Positions 7,080 through 14,722 are shown, counted from the first letter of the stretch. The stretch: 19,563 nucleotides of DNA from an uncultured Acidimicrobiaceae bacterium (GCA_913031515.1 CAJWET010000006.1:1-19563), one strand, 5' to 3'. A program made the numbers and translations. Notes: generated from the letters alone by a model not told the origin.

Positions 7080-7252
7080 GTCACCTAGGGTATTTAATAG
7101 CTGGTTGGGCAATAGGAATCGGAGTCCCAACCCTTTACGCGATTTACATCCTCAGCCGTGGAAGGAAGCTCGCAGATAAAGTGCCCCCCGAGCGCCAAAG
7201 ATGGATCTCCTCAACCGAGGAACAATCTAGGATTACCGATGGACAAGGATGA
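7076..7252 (+). CDS. ccmD: Small membrane protein CcmD (short ORF)
   Basis: This 58-codon gene fills the gap between ccmC and ccmE. It encodes a protein with one hydrophobic helix (about 4-26, with GYLIAGWAIGIGVPTLYAIYIL) followed by a basic segment SRGRKLADK and a polar tail. Small size, one N-terminal helix, a basic stretch right after it and position between ccmC and ccmE are the hallmarks of CcmD. CcmD holds haem-loaded CcmE in the CcmABC complex and is needed for its release. Sequence conservation of CcmD is low, so position carries much of the argument. The ATG overlaps the ccmC stop by 4 nt, an AAGG-type ribosome site lies about 9 nt upstream, and the end overlaps ccmE by 14 nt. Confidence 0.82.
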   Translation: MSHLGYLIAGWAIGIGVPTLYAIYILSRGRKLADKVPPERQRWISSTEEQSRITDGQG

Positions 7253-7772
7253 AATCGGTATTGACCTAACCCCAAGAACTAATAAACAGCCCCGCATGCC
7301 AAGGTGGGTGCCTGGCCTAGTCCTACTTGCTGTCGCTTTAACAATCATGGGCCTTATTTGGTTTCTAGCTACGAACAGCCAATCCTTTTTAGAGGCTGAT
7401 CAAGCTGTTGCCGAACGAGAAGAGCTAGGAGAGAAACGCTTTCAATTACTCGGATCTCCCACTTCCACTGCCGGTTCGGATCAGACTTTCATCGTAGAGA
7501 ACAACGAATACACCTTTTTTACAATTGTTTTCGACGGGGTCTACGTAGATGTAGTAAGTCAGGGGACACCTCCTGATCTCTTTGACCAAGGAGTTCCTGT
7601 CGTGCTGGAAGGCAACTGGGAGAATAGCCCGCTTCCAATAGAAGGATATATTTTCTCAGATGGAGTTAATGATGGTTGGTGGTTTTCAGCTGACAGGATA
7701 TTAGTTAAGCACGACAATGACTACCGTAAGGATCGTATTGATGATGCAGAAAATAGGGGACAAACGGAGTAA
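7239..7772 (+). CDS. ccmE: Periplasmic-type haem chaperone CcmE
   Basis: This is a membrane-anchored haem chaperone (177 aa) that covalently binds haem outside the membrane and delivers it to CcmF. An N-terminal anchor helix lies at about 24-44, followed by a beta-rich OB-fold domain (about 66-160). The haem-binding histidine is H158 in VKHDNDY, which matches the classical HxxxY signature with Y162; it is not the CxxxY variant. The N-terminal 22 residues are longer and more polar than in proteobacterial CcmE. ATG 7239 lies inside ccmD, with AGGA 6 nt upstream. The frame is open further upstream to GTG 7158, but that would overlap ccmD extensively and lacks a ribosome site. A 23-bp gap follows before ccmF. 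Confidence 0.9.
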   Translation: MDKDEIGIDLTPRTNKQPRMPRWVPGLVLLAVALTIMGLIWFLATNSQSFLEADQAVAEREELGEKRFQLLGSPTSTAGSDQTFIVENNEYTFFTIVFDGVYVDVVSQGTPPDLFDQGVPVVLEGNWENSPLPIEGYIFSDGVNDGWWFSADRILVKHDNDYRKDRIDDAENRGQTE

Positions 7773-7795
7773 GACCCCGACTCCTAGGAGATGAG

Positions 7796-9760
7796 ATGAA
7801 TGTTGCGATTGGAGTAAGCGGCGTCGTTCTTTCCCTGGTTGCTGCTCTTTCCGGAGTTGTGACGATCATTATAGGACTCCGATATTCACGGGGAAAGCTT
7901 CTCGTTGCTGGAGCTCGTTATGCATGGCTGGTGTTGGCAGGTATGGCTATTGCTACCTTTGCTATGCAGAGAGCTCTCATAACACGAGACTTCTCAGTAA
8001 AATTCGTTGCAGAACACGGCAGTACATTGACGCCCCCTCTCTTTAACGTGGCGACAATGTGGTCTGCCCTTGAGGGATCTGTTTTGCTTTGGGGTTTGAT
8101 TCTGGCTGGCTACCTCGTCGTCGTCACCACCAAATTCAAAGGCCGCTACACCGACCCTATGGTTGCGTGGGCTTTAGTCGTCATGTTTGTGGTGGTGGGC
8201 TTCTTTGCATCAGCGATGGTTGGTCCCGCAAATCCCTTTCAATCATTTGATCCACCCGTCGGGTACAACGGTCCTGGCCCCAACCCGTTACTACAGAATC
8301 ATCTCCTTGTAGCGTTCCATCCGCCGATGCTCTATCTAGGTTTTGTTGGGTTTACGGTCCCCTTTTCCTTTGCGCTTTCAGCTCTTATAACCGGTCGGCT
8401 TGGAGAAGGCTGGTTATTAGAAACCAGACGATGGACCTTGTTTGCTTGGGGCTTTCTCACTGCAGGGATTGTTCTAGGAGCCTGGTGGGCATACGACGTG
8501 TTGGGTTGGGGAGGGTATTGGGGTTGGGATCCGGTGGAGAATGCGTCGCTGATTCCCTGGCTAACCGCTACTGCCTACCTCCACTCTGTACTTGTCCAGG
8601 AACGTCGTGGCTTGCTCCGAGTATGGAACCTCTCGCTGATATGCGCGACTTTCGCTTTAACGATTTTGGGTACATTCATAACACGATCTGGAATCCTCGC
8701 TTCCGTGCATGCATTTTCAGCAGGGGACTTCGGAGGGTGGCTGTTAGTATTTTTCTCTCTCATCATGGTCGTCACAATTGGACTTATTTTTTGGCGAGGT
8801 GACCATTTGCGTTCTCCTGGCGGGATCGATTCGCCACTCTCGCGCGAAGGGGCTTTCCTCGCCAACAATCTTGCTTTTGCAGTCTTCGCCTTCATTATTC
8901 TACTAGGGACAGTTTTCCCTCTTGTCGTAGAGGCACTTCAAGGTCGACGGATATCTGTCGGTGCCCCATATTTTGAACGAATGAGTATGCCTGTCGGTTT
9001 TACTTTGCTGTTCCTTATGGCGGTAGCGCCTTTGCTTCCATGGAGGAAAGCGAACACAGATTTGCTAATACGTCGAGTTGAGTGGCCGGCTTGGGGAGCA
9101 GCGCTCAGCATGGTCGTTGCAGTCGCTGTCGGTGCCCGAGGGGCATTTCCATTACTTGGGTTTTCGATGGCAGGATTTGCTGCAGCGACAGCGGTTCGAC
9201 AACTTGGTATGTCAGCTCGCAGACATGGATTTCGGGGTTTTCTTGGACGAACGAATGGCGGGATGGTGGTCCATCTCGGGGTTATTCTCCTCGCAGTTGG
9301 ATTTATAGCTAGCTCTTCGTTCGTCGACCAGAGTTCACTTGCAATGATTCCGGGGCAAAAAGTTCGGATAGCAGAGACGGAAGTAACCTACATATCATCG
9401 AATGTGTATACGCATTCGAATCGCATCGAAGAGGAAGTCCTTCTCGAAGTAGATGGACAAACCTTAAGCCCAGCAGTTGAGAGGTTCATTGCGTCTGGAC
9501 AAATCGTTCCTGCTCCAGATACACGGGTCACCTTATTCGAGGATGTTCAAGTCGCTCTTCTCAACCCCCCAGAAGGAGATGACAAGAAAATCGTTATTCA
9601 AGTCACTAGACAACCTATGCTTGTTTGGCTTTGGCTGGGAGGTCTTCTGATGTTGGTAGGAACTGTGCTTTCTCTTTTCCCCCAGACGAGGAAACTCCGC
9701 CCTCACTCTGGGCGCCCGAAATCGGCAAAAGCCGTGATGAAACCGGAGCCTCAACTATGA
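7796..9760 (+). CDS. ccmF: Cytochrome c haem lyase subunit CcmF
   Basis: This large polytopic protein (654 aa, usual length) attaches haem from CcmE to the CxxCH motifs of apocytochromes. Many hydrophobic helices span the whole protein. The tryptophan-rich loop is intact at residues 230-251 (WWAYDVLGWGGYWGWDPVEN). Conserved histidines include H169 and H175 in NHLLVAFHPP and H263 in YLHS. The TRSG segment after the next helix and the C-terminal soluble loop before the last helix also fit the family. ATG 7796 has AGGAG 5 nt upstream. The gene ends with ATGA shared with ccmG. Confidence 0.96.
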   Translation: MNVAIGVSGVVLSLVAALSGVVTIIIGLRYSRGKLLVAGARYAWLVLAGMAIATFAMQRALITRDFSVKFVAEHGSTLTPPLFNVATMWSALEGSVLLWGLILAGYLVVVTTKFKGRYTDPMVAWALVVMFVVVGFFASAMVGPANPFQSFDPPVGYNGPGPNPLLQNHLLVAFHPPMLYLGFVGFTVPFSFALSALITGRLGEGWLLETRRWTLFAWGFLTAGIVLGAWWAYDVLGWGGYWGWDPVENASLIPWLTATAYLHSVLVQERRGLLRVWNLSLICATFALTILGTFITRSGILASVHAFSAGDFGGWLLVFFSLIMVVTIGLIFWRGDHLRSPGGIDSPLSREGAFLANNLAFAVFAFIILLGTVFPLVVEALQGRRISVGAPYFERMSMPVGFTLLFLMAVAPLLPWRKANTDLLIRRVEWPAWGAALSMVVAVAVGARGAFPLLGFSMAGFAAATAVRQLGMSARRHGFRGFLGRTNGGMVVHLGVILLAVGFIASSSFVDQSSLAMIPGQKVRIAETEVTYISSNVYTHSNRIEEEVLLEVDGQTLSPAVERFIASGQIVPAPDTRVTLFEDVQVALLNPPEGDDKKIVIQVTRQPMLVWLWLGGLLMLVGTVLSLFPQTRKLRPHSGRPKSAKAVMKPEPQL

Positions 9761-10320
9761 CTCCTCTCAAGTGGCTGATCACAGTCATTGCTCTACTTTC
9801 CGTGGGTTTTATTGTGATCCTCACTGTACAAAATCAGCAAAAAAACCCCCCGAATTTTGACCTAGTTGGGCAATTAACTCCAGAGATAGAGGGGGTAACG
9901 GCTTCCGGTGAGTTCATTGACTTGGGCCAGATTCTCCAGCAAAACCGCTCGAAACCCCCGAGTGGGCAGACATGGGTAGCGGTGAATTTTTTCGCTAGCT
10001 GGTGTTCAGGATGCATCACAGAACATGCGGATCTTCTCCGATTCCATGAAGAGGGAGTCATCAGTAGCGGTGGGGAACAGTGTCCAACCCAACTCCTCGG
10101 TGTAACATTCAACGATACAAAAAGTGCTGTCGAAGATTTCTTTGTCCAGTTCGGCGGGGACTGGCCGGTCCTTGTAGGACCTGAGACGAATCAGATAGCG
10201 CTTGATTTTAGTGTCCTCACAGCTCCGGAAACTTTTTTGATTGCCCCAAGTGGACTAGTGGTTCTCAAAGTGATTGGTCCAGTGGGATATGAGAAACTCG
10301 CCGAAGTAGTCTCATGTTAA
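9757..10320 (+). CDS. ccmG: Thiol:disulfide oxidoreductase CcmG (thioredoxin-like)
   Basis: This is a membrane-tethered thioredoxin-fold protein (187 aa) that reduces the apocytochrome CxxCH disulfide, or its CcmH adduct, before haem ligation. An N-terminal anchor (about 6-27) precedes the redox domain. The active site is WCSGC with C83 and C86 in VNFFASWCSGCITEH, and the cis-proline region is TAPETFLIAPSG. Two further cysteines occur, one in GEQCPTQ and one as the very last residue, which is not typical. ATG 9757 is preferred over the upstream open frame because of GGAG 8 nt before it and the 4-nt overlap with ccmF. The gene overlaps ccmH by 7 nt. Confidence 0.92.
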   Translation: MTPLKWLITVIALLSVGFIVILTVQNQQKNPPNFDLVGQLTPEIEGVTASGEFIDLGQILQQNRSKPPSGQTWVAVNFFASWCSGCITEHADLLRFHEEGVISSGGEQCPTQLLGVTFNDTKSAVEDFFVQFGGDWPVLVGPETNQIALDFSVLTAPETFLIAPSGLVVLKVIGPVGYEKLAEVVSC

Positions 10321-10817
10321 CCCGCAAGTCATTTCGAGTTTTCTCGTGGGTTTTGCTGTTAGCGACCTTTGTTACAGCCTTGGTTATAGGGATTGTAGAT
10401 CGTTCCGATATACAAACTTCCGCTGATAGGGCAGCAGGTCTAGCCTCAACCATCGCTTGCCCACAATGTTCTGGACAGCCAGTTTCTGAAAGTAACGCTC
10501 CCATAGCGGAAGTAATCCGCGCCGAGATCAAAAACCAAGTTGACAGTGGGCTGACAGATGGTGAAATTCGAGCTTTTTATCGAACCAAATATGGCGATTG
10601 GGTTGATTTAAACCCAGGAAACGATGGTATTGAAATGCTTGTTTGGGTCTCCCCCTTTCTCATAGCCGGAGTTGCGCTTGGAGGTATGGCCTTGGCTTTC
10701 TCACGAAGAAGGGACGCTGACACTGACAACGAACTGAGCGATGAGTCACGAGAGCGAGTTCAGGAACTTCGAGCTACCTATGAATCGGGTGAATCGAACA
10801 GAGGTCAGAATGAATGA
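10314..10817 (+). CDS. ccmH: Cytochrome c maturation thiol protein CcmH
   Basis: This membrane-anchored protein (167 aa) carries a redox-active cysteine pair that handles apocytochrome thiols. The hydrophobic segment at about 11-28 is followed by the conserved helical domain with C49 and C52 in IACPQCSGQPV, then SNAPIAEVIRAEI, and the FYRTKYGDWVDLNP block characteristic of the family. A second helix lies at about 108-128, followed by a polar tail. The motif is CPQC rather than the CVMC or CxxC forms of proteobacteria, which is within normal variation. CcmI is a separate gene here, unlike the fused CcmH of E. coli. The ATG lies within the end of ccmG. Confidence 0.93.
   Translation: MLTRKSFRVFSWVLLLATFVTALVIGIVDRSDIQTSADRAAGLASTIACPQCSGQPVSESNAPIAEVIRAEIKNQVDSGLTDGEIRAFYRTKYGDWVDLNPGNDGIEMLVWVSPFLIAGVALGGMALAFSRRRDADTDNELSDESRERVQELRATYESGESNRGQNE
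10800..10804 (+). promoter_or_regulatory. Ribosome binding site deciding the ccmI start
   Basis: AGAGG lies 5 nt before ATG 10810. It favours this start over the earlier in-frame ATGs at 10741 and 10780, which would overlap ccmH deeply. Confidence 0.6.
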
Positions 10818-11970
10818 GAATAGAGGCGATGGAGGAGCATCAGATAATAATTTCGCCGCTGAGCAAAAAGAATTTCTCCTGAAGTCGCTTCATGAATTAG
10901 ATCAGGAATTAGAGAATGGCAGCCTCTCCCTCGACGACCACGAAATGCTTGTTCGCCGTTACACGCGAGAGCTCGCTAACGTTACCGAATCAGAGGAGGT
11001 TGTCAGTAGTGTCCAACAACCAAAGAAGGGCTACCGGACGAAGGCACTTCTATGGTCTCTGGGAATAGTCCTTCTTGGGGCAGCTGCAGGAATAACAATT
11101 AGTCAAACTTCAGGAGATCGCTCCGAGGGAGAGAGCATAACTGGTTCCATACGAAAGAGTGTCAGCAGTCAAATATCTGAGGCACAAATGCTTCTTGGTA
11201 ATCCGGATCGCTGGGAAGAAGCGATTGAAATTTTTGACGACGTAATAGAAATACAGCCCAGTAATGCTGAAGCAATTACTTATCGTGCCTGGCTAAATTA
11301 CCAAAGTGGCGCTGAGGTAGAGAGCCAAATAAAGGCATGGGAAGAGGTACTTTTACTCGAGTCCGGCTACTCCGATGCACTGGTTTTCCTCTCCATCTCC
11401 CTTTCGAATGAAGGAAGATTCGATGAGGCGTCCCTCTACCTTGATGAACTTAGGTCTAACCCCGTGCGAGAAGACATACTTGCGATCGTTCAACAACGAG
11501 GCCTCTACGGTGAAGTTTACGGAGAAGCTCGGTATGCGACGATTATTGAAAACTCTGAACCCACTCTAGAGGACCTACAACTTGAACCAGATATCGGGCT
11601 CGAAGCGGCGAATTACCTTCTCCTTAGCGACAAGGATGAACGCACAGTAAGTGCGATAAAAATATATCGAGCCATTATCGCGGATTTCCCCACCCACCCT
11701 GAAGCGCTGAGTCGAGAAGCGCTGCTTCTTTGGCAGACTGGGGACCAGACGTTATTAACCCGAGCGGTAGACCAGTTAGATTTGGCTGTTTTAGAGAACC
11801 CAAACAATCTTGAAGCTCTTTTGTCACGAGCTACTGTTCGCGCTGGCTTTGATCAGATAGGAGCTTGTAATGATTTGGAAAGCATAAACGGGATTTTTGC
11901 AGTAAGTGATCTGACGCCTGAGATTCAATTTTCGATAGAAAAAGTAAGTTCTACAGCCGAATGCAGTTAG
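10810..11970 (+). CDS. ccmI: CcmI-like TPR protein of cytochrome c maturation
   Basis: This membrane protein (386 aa) would present apocytochrome c to the CcmF lyase. The N-terminal cytoplasmic part (about 17-55, KEFLLKSLHELDQELENGSLS) resembles the short helical segment that precedes the membrane helix in ccm-linked TPR proteins. The helix is at about 78-97. The exported region carries TPR-like helical pairs: one near 125-165 (WEEAIEIFDDVIEIQPSNAEA), one after it (YSDALVFLSISLSNEGRFDEA), and a pair near 290-355 ending in VLENPNNLEALLSRAT. Assignment rests on architecture and position as the last ccm gene, because TPR sequences are poorly diagnostic. The stop abuts the stop of the convergent regulator with no gap. 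Confidence 0.82.
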   Translation: MNENRGDGGASDNNFAAEQKEFLLKSLHELDQELENGSLSLDDHEMLVRRYTRELANVTESEEVVSSVQQPKKGYRTKALLWSLGIVLLGAAAGITISQTSGDRSEGESITGSIRKSVSSQISEAQMLLGNPDRWEEAIEIFDDVIEIQPSNAEAITYRAWLNYQSGAEVESQIKAWEEVLLLESGYSDALVFLSISLSNEGRFDEASLYLDELRSNPVREDILAIVQQRGLYGEVYGEARYATIIENSEPTLEDLQLEPDIGLEAANYLLLSDKDERTVSAIKIYRAIIADFPTHPEALSREALLLWQTGDQTLLTRAVDQLDLAVLENPNNLEALLSRATVRAGFDQIGACNDLESINGIFAVSDLTPEIQFSIEKVSSTAECS

Positions 11971-12696
11971 CTAGAGGGCTACTGCTGTGACACAAACTTC
12001 ATCCCCTTGAGGGAGACTTGCACTTAATTTAGTTGTTCCGTGACCATAAAGAGATCCGAGCATGCCCTTTACCATCCCTCGATCCACAGCGCATATCACC
12101 GGATGCTTTACAGCGGCATCACCGAAAGGGCAGTGCTCTGTCACGATTTGTAGATCTTCACCAAATTGCTGAGCATGAGCGGAAAAACCGTGGGCAGAGA
12201 GTGCTCCGGCAATAACGTGGAGGCTTTGCCGGAAGGAATAGCTTGTGTCCGAAGGCGAAAGCGATTTTGCCATAGTCCGTCCGTATTCGATACCAACCTC
12301 TTCAGCAAGTTGCTCAGCTTTCTCCTCGGATAGAAGGGAAAGCGCTTTCCCCAAGAGGGTTATCAATACATCATGATGGCGGATGGGGAATTCTATCGAG
12401 ATATTCGGGTCTGAGCAGCTATAGAGTTTGGCGGGTCTTCCGGCACCCGAGGTAGCCGTACGTCCTACTTCGAGGTATCCCCCTGCGGCCAGTTTGTCTA
12501 GGTGATGTCGCGCAACGTTTGCATGCAGGTCGAACTGCTCTGCGATTTTGGCGGCGGTAACCCCCCCGTCGTGGGTGCGAACATGCAAATAAATATCACG
12601 CCGTGTAGGGTCACCGAACGCTGATGAGATCGCCGTAACTGCCGAAGCGAATTCAGTCGGACTCAAATTTTGTGTTGTATCTAGGCGTTTCGCCAT
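11971..12696 (-). CDS. Winged-helix repressor with cysteine-rich sensor domain (SufR-like)
   Basis: This is a 241-aa DNA-binding regulator. The N-terminal ArsR-type winged helix (about 18-95) contains FGDPTRRDIYLHVR, the recognition helix region ANVARHHLDKLAAGGYLEV and the wing GRPAKLY. The C-terminal domain carries C189 in EHCPFG, C202 in VICAVDRGMVKGML and C235 in GDEVCVTA; a further C94 follows the wing. The 12-residue spacing between C189 and C202 agrees with that remembered for Fe-S-binding SufR proteins, which control Fe-S cluster assembly genes, and the neighbour across the divergent promoter is the Fe-S carrier mrp. No suf genes are in the window, so the target is unproven. The start at 12696 is set by a strong GGAGG; an in-frame ATG 12 codons upstream is less likely. 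Confidence 0.75.
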   Translation of the reverse strand: MAKRLDTTQNLSPTEFASAVTAISSAFGDPTRRDIYLHVRTHDGGVTAAKIAEQFDLHANVARHHLDKLAAGGYLEVGRTATSGAGRPAKLYSCSDPNISIEFPIRHHDVLITLLGKALSLLSEEKAEQLAEEVGIEYGRTMAKSLSPSDTSYSFRQSLHVIAGALSAHGFSAHAQQFGEDLQIVTEHCPFGDAAVKHPVICAVDRGMVKGMLGSLYGHGTTKLSASLPQGDEVCVTAVAL

Positions 12697-12700
12697 ACCC

Positions 12701-12705
12701 CCTCC
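12701..12705 (-). promoter_or_regulatory. Ribosome binding site deciding the repressor start
   Basis: GGAGG on the minus strand lies 4 nt before the ATG at 12694-12696. It is the strongest such site near this gene and rules against the upstream start at 12732. Confidence 0.75.
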
Positions 12706-12826
12706 AATGATCAAATAGAGAATAGATTTCACGTATGGGCTTTGTTGTATTCTAGTGGCTATTATCCTCCATAAGTTCTACCGAAGAGTCCTAGTCTGTA
12801 TAGAAAGAGTTGAAAGAGAGCAAAAC
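12706..12826. promoter_or_regulatory. Divergent promoter region between repressor and mrp
   Basis: This A+T-rich gap must drive both genes. AGAATA (12719-12724) and TATTCT (12748-12753) form a 6-bp inverted repeat that can also be read as -10-like hexamers facing each way, and TATTAT (12760-12765) is a further -10-like element toward mrp. No convincing -35 boxes pair with them. The mrp ribosome site AGGG lies just to the right, at 12827-12830. If the repressor controls mrp and itself, its operator should lie here. Confidence 0.4.
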
Positions 12827-12835
12827 AGGGTCATT

Positions 12836-13981
12836 ATGAGCATAGACAATGAGCAAGTACTTCAGGTCCTACACCCCGTACAAGACCCTGAGCTCCGAAG
12901 GAGCATCGTAGATCTAGGGATGGTCCGCGATGTGATAATAGATGGCCTCTCTATAGAGATCGAAATAGCACTCACGATCGCTGGGTGTCCAATGCGGGCA
13001 ACAATTGAGAAGAGCGTCATGGATGCCGTCCATAGCCTTGAGGAAGACTTGGATTGCAGCATCGTCTTTAGTGTTATGACTGAAGAGGAACGTTCCCATG
13101 TGACCCAGATGGTTCATGGAAATCCAGCTGAAACTGCGGGTTCACAGCCGGCACATGGTCATGCAGAAGGCAGGTCTATCCCGTTTGCTCAACCTGACTC
13201 CACCACACGAGTTTTGCTGATTGCATCAGGTAAAGGAGGAGTCGGGAAATCTTCTGTAACGACCAATCTTGCGCTTGCACTTGCGCTGAAAGGTAAGCAA
13301 GTCGGAGTGGTTGACGCGGATGTATGGGGGTTTTCTATCCCAAGAATGCTTGGCATAGACCGGCCGCCAACAATAATTAATGAGTTACTGATACCTCCTG
13401 AACGACACGGGGTAAAGGCAATTTCGATGGGTTTTTTCGCCCAAGAAGATCAGCCGGTAATTTGGCGTGGACCGATGCTCCATAAGGCGCTTGAACAGTT
13501 CCTCACTGATGTTTATTGGGATAACCCCGACTATCTTCTAATTGACTTGCCCCCTGGGACGGGTGATATAGCGCTATCTCTGGCGCAATTCCTCCCACGG
13601 TCTGAGTTGTATGTTGTGACGACACCTCAAGCGGCAGCTCTGAAAGTTGCCCAAAGGGCGGCGTTTATGGCCGAAAACGTAAACTTGAGTGTTAAAGCCG
13701 TCATCGAAAACATGTCTTGGTTCATCGGAGACGATGAAAAGCAGTATTTCCTGTTTGGATCTGGTGGTGGGCAAGACCTAGCTGACCGGTTAAATGTCCC
13801 ATTGATAGGCCAAATACCGTTCATCGTTGATTTGAGGGAAGGGTCCGATAACGGTAATCCATTAATGGCGTCGATGCCCACAAGTGAAGCGGGACAGGTA
13901 TTTTCCAAGATGGCAGAGGTAATTGATGTACAGTTGGCGCCGACCCGAAAATACAACAAAGAACTTAAGTTCCTCAACTAG
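12836..13981 (+). CDS. mrp: Mrp/ApbC-type Fe-S cluster carrier P-loop ATPase
   Basis: This cytoplasmic ATPase (381 aa) is thought to carry and transfer Fe-S clusters. An N-terminal MIP18/DUF59 domain (about 6-90, with HPVQDPELRRSIVDLGMV and the cysteine in IAGCPMR) is fused to a deviant-Walker P-loop domain with GKGGVGKSS at 132-140, a D-x-D-x-WG segment (VDADVWGFSIPRMLG) and LIDLPPGTGD. The stretch after VIENMSWF (E291-F296) reads IGDDEKQYFLFG, whereas many Mrp proteins carry a CxxC cluster ligand there. As I recall, actinobacterial homologues also lack it. ATG 12836 follows AGGG by 5 nt; the longer upstream frame lacks a ribosome site and adds unconserved residues. A DUF3107 gene follows 18 bp later. 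Confidence 0.93.
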   Translation: MSIDNEQVLQVLHPVQDPELRRSIVDLGMVRDVIIDGLSIEIEIALTIAGCPMRATIEKSVMDAVHSLEEDLDCSIVFSVMTEEERSHVTQMVHGNPAETAGSQPAHGHAEGRSIPFAQPDSTTRVLLIASGKGGVGKSSVTTNLALALALKGKQVGVVDADVWGFSIPRMLGIDRPPTIINELLIPPERHGVKAISMGFFAQEDQPVIWRGPMLHKALEQFLTDVYWDNPDYLLIDLPPGTGDIALSLAQFLPRSELYVVTTPQAAALKVAQRAAFMAENVNLSVKAVIENMSWFIGDDEKQYFLFGSGGGQDLADRLNVPLIGQIPFIVDLREGSDNGNPLMASMPTSEAGQVFSKMAEVIDVQLAPTRKYNKELKFLN

Positions 13982-13999
13982 AGGTGGAAAGGAAATTCA

Positions 14000-14230
14000 A
14001 TGATCATCCGTGTGGGAGTTGGAGACATAGCTAAAGAATTAGAGATCGAAATGCCACCCGAGACAAAGATCGATGAGATAAAGGGAAGAATCGAGAGTGC
14101 TCTGAGCGGAGAAATATCGGTACTTTGGATCACGGATAAGGACGGCCGTCAAGTCGGTGTTCCTGCAAGCCGGATCACATTTGTTGATATTGGGACTGAA
14201 GTCGTTCCAAAGATCGGATTCGGGGCATAG
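14000..14230 (+). CDS. DUF3107 family small protein
   Basis: This 76-aa protein has the layout of DUF3107, a small actinobacterial family of unknown function: an N-terminal strand (MIIRVGVGDIAKELEIE), a central helix (KIDEIKGRIESAL), a strand and turn (VLWITDKDGRQVGVPASRI) and a final strand ending in the conserved IGFG. No catalytic residues are evident. ATG 14000 has AAGGA 6 nt upstream and the gene starts 18 bp after mrp, so the two are probably co-transcribed. The short convergent gap to whiB (14231-14289) shows no clear terminator hairpin. Confidence 0.85.
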   Translation: MIIRVGVGDIAKELEIEMPPETKIDEIKGRIESALSGEISVLWITDKDGRQVGVPASRITFVDIGTEVVPKIGFGA

Positions 14231-14289
14231 TCAAACTTCTTCGATTGGGTGAGCGGATCCTGACTTAGGAACTCCCCAGCACTGAATTG

Positions 14290-14586
14290 CTACGCGCCAG
14301 ATGTGGTTCTTTGGCTGGAAAGTAGCCGCTGGCGTCGAATTTGACGACGTTCCTCTTCAGAGCGGCCACCCCACACCCCACTGTCCTGATTGGAAGCAAT
14401 GGCGTATTCTAAGCACTCTTGTTGGGCGGAGCACCTTCGGCAAACCGTTTTCGCCAATGAGATTGCATCGAGTGCATTTCCAGTATTCCCAACTGGAAAG
14501 AAGAGTTCTGGACTAGTGTCCCGACACAATGCCGCCTGCCGCCAGTCATTCTTATCGTCAAACAATGTAACCGATTGAATTGCCAC
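14290..14586 (-). CDS. WhiB-family Fe-S transcription factor
   Basis: This small actinobacterial regulator (98 aa) binds a [4Fe-4S] cluster through four cysteines and usually acts with a sigma factor. All four ligands are present: C21 in AALCRD, C49 and C52 in CRRC, and C58 in QECLEY. The GVWGG turn follows at 70-74, and a basic tail (RRQIRRQRLL) would contact DNA. The subfamily cannot be told from sequence alone, although the compact form fits a WhiB1/WhiB2-like or WhiB7-like size. The start is GTG 14586, supported by GGAGG 4 nt upstream. It is divergent from the phosphodiesterase gene across 173 bp holding two short dyads. Confidence 0.94.
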   Translation of the reverse strand: MAIQSVTLFDDKNDWRQAALCRDTSPELFFPVGNTGNALDAISLAKTVCRRCSAQQECLEYAIASNQDSGVWGGRSEEERRQIRRQRLLSSQRTTSGA

Positions 14587-14590
14587 TGGC

Positions 14591-14595
14591 CCTCC
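14591..14595 (-). promoter_or_regulatory. Ribosome binding site deciding the whiB GTG start
   Basis: GGAGG on the minus strand is 4 nt before GTG 14584-14586 and supports this non-ATG start. Confidence 0.7.
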
Positions 14596-14626
14596 GCAAA
14601 GCTCATAGCGATAGAAAGTATTTCGA

Positions 14627-14642
14627 GTTGTCTAGCGACAAC
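14627..14642. repeat. Dyad upstream of whiB
   Basis: GTTGTC and GACAAC are perfect 6-bp arms around a 4-bp centre, 41-56 bp upstream of the whiB start codon. That position suits an operator in the whiB promoter. A dyad of this length could also be chance. Confidence 0.3.
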
Positions 14643-14722
14643 CACTTCTTTGACGATACCGTTGTTAAAGCTGTGTGACAAGGGGCACATGTGGGTATTG
14701 TTTGATTAGTAAAGAAAAATCC

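Noticed and set aside
12668..12757. Apparent direct repeat (GTTGTAT with a nearby CTAG) at about 12673 and 12744
   Set aside because: One copy lies in codons of the repressor and the match is short and gapped, so chance is a sufficient explanation.
14231..14289. Possible bidirectional terminator between the DUF3107 gene and whiB
   Set aside because: I looked for a GC-rich stem with flanking T and A runs and found none.
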